A stretch of 64,000 nucleotides of DNA from contig JAGTJU010000001.1 of assembly GCA_022184915.1 (NCBI GenBank), positions 1,366,057-1,430,056 on the forward strand. Reading direction: 5' to 3'. Positions 59,701-64,000 of this stretch are shown here, piece by piece. Within the stretch, counting starts at the first letter, position 1. Each line of letters opens with the position of its first letter. Both the position numbers and the translations under genes were made by a program. This DNA is from Myxococcales bacterium. Lineage in GTDB: Bacteria > Myxococcota_A > Polyangia > Fen-1088. The notes under the pieces are model-generated. The model saw only the letters and a list, made by a program, of their open reading frames with translations. It ran no database searches and had not been told where the DNA came from.

Positions 59701-60278
59701 GTGTTGATGCGGTAGCTCTTCTCTGGGCGAACGGAGACCACGCCGGGAAGGCCTGCGACGACAGCGGCCTCGTCAGCCGTAAGGACGGCGTCGAAGCCTG
59801 ACACGGCGAGGCTGTACTGGTGACGGGATACGATGGGATGGCCCAAGGCGTTTTCCACGGAGCTGCGGCGGCTTCCAAGGCGGCTGCGCATCTCGGAGCG
59901 CGCTTCAGAGGCGCGTGTACGAAGGCGGGCGCGCAGGTTACCGTCCGGCGCTGCGCCCATCTCCCGCTTCACACGTGGCAAGATGGGCTCGTCATCGACC
60001 TGGACGATGTACCGACGGGGCCGGTTGTAGGTCGCATCGAGGTCTTGGGACAACTCTGGGTCGTCGGGCGTGTTATCGGCGGGGTCATTGACGCTTTCGA
60101 CCTGAGGAGTGCGGGGCTCAGTGGGGAGGCTCCCCTCGGGAGCTGCGGGGTCGAGGGTTTGCTCGTCCGCCCCGCTCGCGTCTGCTTTTTGTCCTGGCCC
60201 CTGACAAGCAGCCAGGGCCGACAGCGAAGCTGCGGCCAAAGCTGACAAGTAGGGTCTTCCTTTACGAACGCTCATCAT
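56733..60278 (-). CDS. Large S8 subtilisin-like protease with Pro/Glu-rich insert
   Basis: An 1181-residue exported protease. The N-terminus ALAAASLSALAAC is a lipoprotein signal; an inhibitor I9-like propeptide follows (RYIVQVDDEP, FDAVLTADEAAVVAGLPGV). The catalytic residues are in VIGVIDTGI (Asp226), DHGHGTHVAS (His314) and YSGTSMASPHVAG (about Ser748). Between His and Ser are a Pro/Glu-repeat insert (about 380-415) and a PA-like domain, which lengthen the catalytic region well beyond ordinary subtilases. The C-terminal 400 residues contain Ig-like strands. ATG 60278 is selected because AGGAG lies seven bases upstream. A strong terminator follows. It may digest proteins outside the cell or in prey. 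Confidence 0.9.
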   Translation of the reverse strand: MMSVRKGRPYLSALAAASLSALAACQGPGQKADASGADEQTLDPAAPEGSLPTEPRTPQVESVNDPADNTPDDPELSQDLDATYNRPRRYIVQVDDEPILPRVKREMGAAPDGNLRARLRTRASEARSEMRSRLGSRRSSVENALGHPIVSRHQYSLAVSGFDAVLTADEAAVVAGLPGVVSVRPEKSYRINTMASVESIKAPALWKAANGRPAVRGEGVVIGVIDTGIRNTHPSFSEQGSDGYVIKNPRGEGKFLGVCDPANPKYDPNFKCNGKLIGAWDFADGKLEGAFTVFEDGETYYGLENDGPWDDHGHGTHVASTAAGNAVPAAGIQGVAPRASLIAYDACMAIRVRKASATPPASSGGVQGQVPSEREVPPPPVDPPTDPEPEPEPEPDPNPKPEPEPEPEPEPDRIPKGGGICPESALVAAVEQAILDEVDVLNYSISGGTEPWNDVVSKAFLAAYETGIFVAASGGNAGPGAGEVNHLEPWVATVGATIKQKESNPILKLTVKTNAGNESATFDALSWALPKDAPRTLDTEVELIKASDLPCPLTDPENAARNCPGGKSDPYCNWGGLPRLEDIKGRILICEYYPQHDFENAIQYYVDDKASGEECDPSKDDCPPPGPAPILPKAVIVLGSNPGRGFTSSRVLYPDDARKSSIEVMGVPYEDAQRLLALYRKPGGARASHTPWSMSKPAWAHADYSSRGPNRFFDVGKPDLAAPGHYVLAAESDPNPNPPLAAEYSGTSMASPHVAGAAALLRQLKPTWTPAEVKSALQTTSDPNVTRRGTSIKSTAYDVGTGFVQLDLAAQAALVLDETPARMASADPAKGGQPGDLNLPNMHADFCPKGCSWKRTLRNATNKTLSFSVKVDTNPSALKIQVTPKTFTIKPNAKQLIDVKVVVPVGVAVPDVAFAKLNLKDSSGAHPQQALTLSVGGMNGRLPRGIDLASTKRSGSLSVKSAGLRDVALPTVSYRTSLVTGDIVAGNVEYGRDFIREFNLPAGVAFVQADILRSKARDVDVFLMRDTTKPYGDETGWVLECVGATGAIQDSCRVLNPEKGLWAVAVNSFSPSDPADGVKDFVEVSIGIVKKTAGQGLTVTGPAKVDPFTPFDMQIDWQAPGLKPNKPHYGWVGIYKPGVEEPVGFVPLSIRSGTSAPLVATPSGAPTAIKGPLSAAHLSSR

Positions 60279-60362
60279 CGTGGAACTCCTGGTGTTGAGC
60301 GCGGAGGGCATTCCCTCGCGCTCTGTTTCGTTCTACGGATGGTGAGTTGCAGGTAACTTAAA

Positions 60363-60375
60363 CTCCTGACAGGAG
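60363..60375. promoter_or_regulatory. Short palindrome upstream of the subtilase gene
   Basis: CTCCTGACAGGAG reads CTCCTG and CAGGAG around a single A. It lies 85 bases upstream of the subtilase ATG and downstream of the FGE stop. It may be an operator or a weak terminator. Confidence 0.3.
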
Positions 60376-60394
60376 AGCTGAGTGCCTCTTTTCA

Positions 60395-60412
60395 GATTCT
60401 GACGTTCGTCGG
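60395..60412 (+). repeat. 18-base direct repeat, left copy flanking FGE-sulfatase
   Basis: GATTCTGACGTTCGTCGG; the right copy at 63863-63880, GATCCTGACGTTCGTTGG, differs at two positions. The two bracket the FGE and sulfatase genes. Confidence 0.4.
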
Positions 60413-60440
60413 GTGTCGTATGTCGAGCTGCGAAGAGCGT

Positions 60441-61526
60441 CTAGTCTTCGCCGTTGTTTTCGTCTTTAGCGCAACGAAAGCCCAGGTGAGACGAGCCTGT
60501 GTCGGGAGCGCCCTTGCCGCGCGCACCAACGGCATAACGTACGCAGTAAAGATCACTGCACAGGAACGAGCCCCCGCGCATCGCGCGTTTTTCTACGCCA
60601 GGTTCGTGTGGGTCATGTGACGTCGATGGACCTCGAGGGTTCTCGGTGGGGCTCTCTGCGTAGTACCCCGCATGGTAGAGGTCAGCCGTCCATTCCCAGA
60701 CGTTTCCTGCAACGTCGAAGAGGCCGAAGGCATTCGCCCTGTAGTGGGCCACCGGTGCCGTAGCGACAAAGCCATCCTCGGCCTTGTTTTCAGCAGGAAA
60801 GCGCCCCTGCCATACGTTGGCCGCCCAAAGGTTTCCGGGTTTGAGTTCGTCACCCCACGCGAAGCGCTTACGATCGAGGCTTCCGCGTGCGGCGTGCTCC
60901 CATTCGGCTTCGGTGGGCAGGCGCTTTTGCATCCACGCGCAGTATGCTGCCGCGTCTGTCCACGCCACGTGCACCACGGGATGGTTCATGCGCTCGGCGA
61001 TCGCGCTGCCCGGTCCTTCTGGATGCCGCCAATTGACGCCCGCCCGATAGGCCCACCACTGACCCGGATCGTGCAAGGACACGTCGTGGTTGGGAGGCTG
61101 AAACGTCACCGAGCCTGGCACCAACGCTTCAGGCGGTGCACGGGGGAAATCTTCGGGGCGCGGCGCTTGTTCGGCAATCGTCTGATGACCCGTGGCCGCG
61201 ACGAAACGCTCAAACGCTTCGTTGGTGACCTCCGTGGTGTCCATCCAGAGGCCCGGGAGCTTCACGGCATGCACAGGTTGTGCGTCAGGATACATGGGAT
61301 CGTCTGAGCCCATGAAGAACGTGCCCGCGGGAATCCACGCCATGCCCGCGGGTGCGGGCCCGGGCGCCTCGAGACGCGCGCTCGGCCCCGGCGGTGCTTC
61401 GGCCGTCGTGAGCGTCGACGAGTCTTTGCAGCCGTTCGAGGCCGAAAGACAGACGCACGCAAGCAGTTGGGCGACAAGCGACGCGCTACGCGCCGTCGAC
61501 CCCCTGGGGTCCCTGGGCAATGGCAT
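60441..61526 (-). CDS. Formylglycine-generating enzyme (sulfatase-maturing)
   Basis: A 361-residue FGE-sulfatase family protein with an N-terminal export signal (ASLVAQLLACVCLSASNGC). The fold is recognised by MAWIPAGTFFMGSDDP, TTEVTNEAFERFV, MNHPVVHVAWTDAAAYC, LPTEAEWEHAARG and NVWEWTADLY. The two copper-binding cysteines of true FGEs are present in GGSFLCSDLYCVRYAVGARG, unlike in the many family members of other function. It should oxidise the sulfatase active-site Cys to formylglycine. It follows the sulfatase gene by 75 bases on the same strand, which strongly supports this role. Confidence 0.9.
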   Translation of the reverse strand: MPLPRDPRGSTARSASLVAQLLACVCLSASNGCKDSSTLTTAEAPPGPSARLEAPGPAPAGMAWIPAGTFFMGSDDPMYPDAQPVHAVKLPGLWMDTTEVTNEAFERFVAATGHQTIAEQAPRPEDFPRAPPEALVPGSVTFQPPNHDVSLHDPGQWWAYRAGVNWRHPEGPGSAIAERMNHPVVHVAWTDAAAYCAWMQKRLPTEAEWEHAARGSLDRKRFAWGDELKPGNLWAANVWQGRFPAENKAEDGFVATAPVAHYRANAFGLFDVAGNVWEWTADLYHAGYYAESPTENPRGPSTSHDPHEPGVEKRAMRGGSFLCSDLYCVRYAVGARGKGAPDTGSSHLGFRCAKDENNGED

Positions 61527-61601
61527 GGGGTTCCTGTGTGAAGAGAAGGCCGCGCGGCCCGCACGACCGGACCGCGCGCGCGACGACCTGGGAAGCGCAC
61601 G

Positions 61602-63803
61602 TCAGGGTACGACGCTCACCTCGACGCTTCTCACCTCGGCGAATTCGCCCGCGGTGTGCGACTTGGACGTGACCGTCAGGGTTGTGGCCCCCGTTGACAC
61701 GGCGAACTCTCCCAAAGGCTGCTCCCGCCACTGGTTGCCCGTGCCCGCGCAGACGGAGAGTGTGAAGTTCCGCGTTTGGTTGCCGATCTTGGCTTCCCCC
61801 ACAGAGCCGTTGCTGGCCGTCGGGCACCGCAGCGTCATCTTGAGGGCGATCTTGTTCGCAGGGCCGATCCGAACGGGCCAGCTCATCGTACCCCCTACCG
61901 AGGTCCACTTTCCGATCCAGTCGCCATGCACACCCAAAGGCCGGTACGCCGGAGGGTTCTCGCGGAACCTGAACGTCAGCCCTCCGGAGAGTTTGGCTGG
62001 ATGAGCCAGGACCGACGTGGGGCTTTCCTGGGGGTAGCCCACGGGAATGGGAGGCTTTGCTTTTCGGTTTCCCCGGACCTGGCTCCACCACGTCTTGAAC
62101 TGCGCGTCGAGCTGATCGCGCACGGCCGTTTGTGAATTGACCAGGTTCATGGTTTCGCCTCGATCCGTGCTGAGGTCGAAGAGAGCCAGCCCGTTGCCTT
62201 CATTGGCGTGGACCAACTTTTTGTCGCCCTTGATCGCATAGCCGCCCGGGAACGGAGCCTCGCGTCCGGTCGACTGTTCGCCGGGGTACTGCATGAACAG
62301 AGTGCGTTCGGGCAACGTGCCCGTGCCCATCAAGAGGGGCTTGAGCGACGTCCCGTCGATCTGAACGTTGGCGGGCGGGTTCAAACCCACAAGATCCAGG
62401 ATCGTGGGCATGATGTCGATGTGGGCCGTGTTGTCCTTGACGACCTTGCCTGCGGGAAATTTTCCCGGCAAGCGAGCGAGCAGAGGCACGCGCACGCCCC
62501 CCTCGAAGACCGAGTACTTCCAGTCTCTCTGACCGCAATTGAAGCGGTCTTTCGTGTCGCCCTTCACGGAGATGGGGCCGTTGTCGCTGGTGAACAACAC
62601 CACTGTGTTTTGGCCAAGGCCCAAATCATCGATCCGCTTGAAGACACGCCCCAAGTTCTCGTCCATCGATTCGACCATGCCGTAAACCGCCGCCGCGCCG
62701 GGCTCCACATCCTTGTGCGCTTCCAAGAACTTCGCGGGCACCTCGAACGGACCGTGCGGAGCGTTGTACGCCAGGTAAAGGAAGAAGGGATTGGTCTTGT
62801 TGTCTTCCACGAACTTGATCGCGCGATCGGTGAGCACATCGGTGAGGTAGCCGTTGGTGTTCACCTTGGTTCCCCGATCTTCGAGCGGCGTGTTGAAGTA
62901 GTTGTTCGAGCCGTCGCGGAAGCCATAGAACTCGTCGAAGCCCTGGGCGTGCGGAACCAAGGGGTAGTTTTCCCCCAGGTGCCACTTGCCGAGCAGGGCC
63001 GTGCGATAGCCGGCGGTCTTGAGGACCTCCGCCACCGTGACCTCGTCTTCAGCCATGTATTCGTTCCCGCCCACCACGCCGAACACACCCGTGCGTTGGT
63101 GGTAACGGCCCGTGAGCAGGCTGGCCCGCGTGGGCGAACACAAGGGCGACACACGGAAGGAATCGAAGCGCACGCCACTTGCGGCCAATGCGTTCAAGGT
63201 GGGCGTCTTGACCTCCTGGTTGCCCGTGAACTCGAAGTCGCCACATCCCTGATCGTCAGACAGCACCAAAACGACGTTCAGCTTGTTGCCTGCGGGGGTA
63301 CCACCCTGGCCGCCCATGTTCATCCCCGCTCCGCCTGCCCCATTTCCGCCCATCGCCCCGGGGCCTCCGTCCGCACCTGCCTCGCCCCCGGGTGCACCGC
63401 CCGATCCGCCCGGGCCATCGTTCGATCCGCCCGAACCTCCAGAGGCCTCGCCGACCCCGCCGCTGCCGCCCTCGCCGTCGTTGCCGCCCGGCGTGCCTCC
63501 GGTGCCGCCCGACCCTCCGGGCGAGCCCCCTTTGCCGCCCGAGCCGCCGGCCTTGTCACCGCCCCCGCCCGCGCCCCCTTGGCTCATGCCGCCGCCTCCC
63601 GAGCCTCCTTCGTCGCCGTCGTCCATTCCCTCCGCCGAGCCCTGACAGCTCGAAAACAGGAAGAACGACAGCAAGAGCCCTGTGCCGGCCGCGACGCTTT
63701 GTCCGCGCGCCCTCGGGGCACCCAACGGGGCGCGCGTGCGCTGCAAGCTTGTCGCGATTTGGTTGGAGGAACTGCCCGCAGAGAAACGACGACGGTGTGC
63801 CAT
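61602..63803 (-). CDS. Cys-type arylsulfatase lipoprotein with Gly-rich tether
   Basis: A 733-residue exported sulfatase. The signal LLLSFFLFSSC places the lipid cysteine at about residue 53; a Gly/Ser linker of ~105 residues follows. The catalytic domain begins NVVLVLSDDQGCGDFEF with the metal Asp pair, and the modification site is LCSPTRASLLTGRY (Cys about 222, CxPxR), then LLGKWHLGE and FTSDNGPISVKG. The C-terminal ~120 residues form an extra beta-domain (LKMTLRCPTASNGSVGEAK). It hydrolyses sulfate esters of an unknown glycan or other compound. ATG 63803 is chosen; upstream codons are not signal-like. The FGE gene lies directly downstream. Confidence 0.92.
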   Translation of the reverse strand: MAHRRRFSAGSSSNQIATSLQRTRAPLGAPRARGQSVAAGTGLLLSFFLFSSCQGSAEGMDDGDEGGSGGGGMSQGGAGGGGDKAGGSGGKGGSPGGSGGTGGTPGGNDGEGGSGGVGEASGGSGGSNDGPGGSGGAPGGEAGADGGPGAMGGNGAGGAGMNMGGQGGTPAGNKLNVVLVLSDDQGCGDFEFTGNQEVKTPTLNALAASGVRFDSFRVSPLCSPTRASLLTGRYHQRTGVFGVVGGNEYMAEDEVTVAEVLKTAGYRTALLGKWHLGENYPLVPHAQGFDEFYGFRDGSNNYFNTPLEDRGTKVNTNGYLTDVLTDRAIKFVEDNKTNPFFLYLAYNAPHGPFEVPAKFLEAHKDVEPGAAAVYGMVESMDENLGRVFKRIDDLGLGQNTVVLFTSDNGPISVKGDTKDRFNCGQRDWKYSVFEGGVRVPLLARLPGKFPAGKVVKDNTAHIDIMPTILDLVGLNPPANVQIDGTSLKPLLMGTGTLPERTLFMQYPGEQSTGREAPFPGGYAIKGDKKLVHANEGNGLALFDLSTDRGETMNLVNSQTAVRDQLDAQFKTWWSQVRGNRKAKPPIPVGYPQESPTSVLAHPAKLSGGLTFRFRENPPAYRPLGVHGDWIGKWTSVGGTMSWPVRIGPANKIALKMTLRCPTASNGSVGEAKIGNQTRNFTLSVCAGTGNQWREQPLGEFAVSTGATTLTVTSKSHTAGEFAEVRSVEVSVVP

Positions 63804-63862
63804 GAAGGCATAGTGGCACCCAGCTCTCCGCACCTGACAGCAGGGTCGTGGCCGTTCCAACG

Positions 63863-63880
63863 GATCCTGACGTTCGTTGG
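63863..63880 (+). repeat. 18-base direct repeat, right copy flanking FGE-sulfatase
   Basis: GATCCTGACGTTCGTTGG, 16 of 18 identical to the copy at 60395-60412, located 60 bases upstream of the sulfatase ATG. The rest of the gap to the window end shows no gene. Confidence 0.4.
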
Positions 63881-64000
63881 TATTTCGCTTCCGGCCTCTC
63901 CTCGCGGGGTTGCCTTGAGGTCAGGGGCCCTAGCGAGGGGCGCGTAACCCGTTGCCAGCGAGGAGAGACTTGCGAACCGAGGCAAGCTGTTCGCCTTACA

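Noticed and set aside
62208-63947. 579-residue plus frame opposite the sulfatase
   Set aside because: The sulfatase strand has catalytic motifs; the plus frame is a compositional shadow with Pro/Arg-rich tail.
1-64000. tRNA or rRNA genes
   Set aside because: Scanning for TYC-loop-like GTTCGA contexts gave only matches inside coding sequence without a cloverleaf.

Overview
The window reads as chromosomal DNA of a high-GC myxobacterium-like organism (Myxococcota, probably Polyangia). The evidence is indirect. Three exported lipoproteins carry long Gly/Ser-rich tethers after the lipobox, there is a soluble Ser/Thr kinase with an HRDISPPN catalytic loop, secreted proteases are common, and a sulfatase sits beside its formylglycine-generating enzyme. 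I saw no rRNA, tRNA or CRISPR array. Coding density is high except around 20.2-22.6 kb.

Layout. 0-5.3 kb: a decayed sugar/exopolysaccharide cluster (methyltransferase, a glycosyltransferase/nucleotidyltransferase deletion chimera, a debranching enzyme and a family-4 glycosyltransferase). 5.5-17.5 kb: housekeeping genes (argS, a HelD-like helicase, tcdA, nhaR-like, a sigma factor, purEK, a divergent fpr/LysR pair, a GlsB-type membrane protein). 17.5-20.2 kb: a lactonase-like lipoprotein and an AI-2E family permease. 20.2-24.6 kb: an accessory island, apparently lower in GC, holding gene fragments (SMC/RecF-like ATPase 5' stub, papain-like peptidase 3' end), two small lipoproteins and an overlapping AAA ATPase-HNH nuclease pair that resembles a Septu-like defence system. 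24.6-32.6 kb: sbtB-sbtA bicarbonate genes, a crotonase-family enzyme, an orphan phage-sheath C-terminal domain, an ECF sigma with a small membrane partner, a pair of M16 peptidase lipoproteins and a kinase.

32.9-53.9 kb is a concentration of monovalent-cation genes: an mrpABCDEFG Na+/H+ antiporter operon (mrpD frameshifted), a K+ channel pseudogene, a CPA2 antiporter with universal-stress domains co-transcribed with an XRE regulator whose EIIA-like domain has lost its phospho-acceptor His, and a complete kdp operon with kdpDE. A zinc-type module (COG0523 GTPase, ArsR repressor, His-rich protein) is set inside it at 39.3-41.0 kb. 54-63.8 kb encodes exported enzymes (trypsin-like protease, large subtilase, FGE, sulfatase) and an Rrf2-SDR pair.

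Several genes differ from an intact reading frame by one base in a C run (mrpD, the COG0523 gene, the peptidase fragment), and a G-rich linker is also out of frame. This could be genuine decay or assembly error, and raw reads would decide. The most promising undescribed elements are the dead-EIIA/antiporter/Kdp arrangement and the 20-24.6 kb island.
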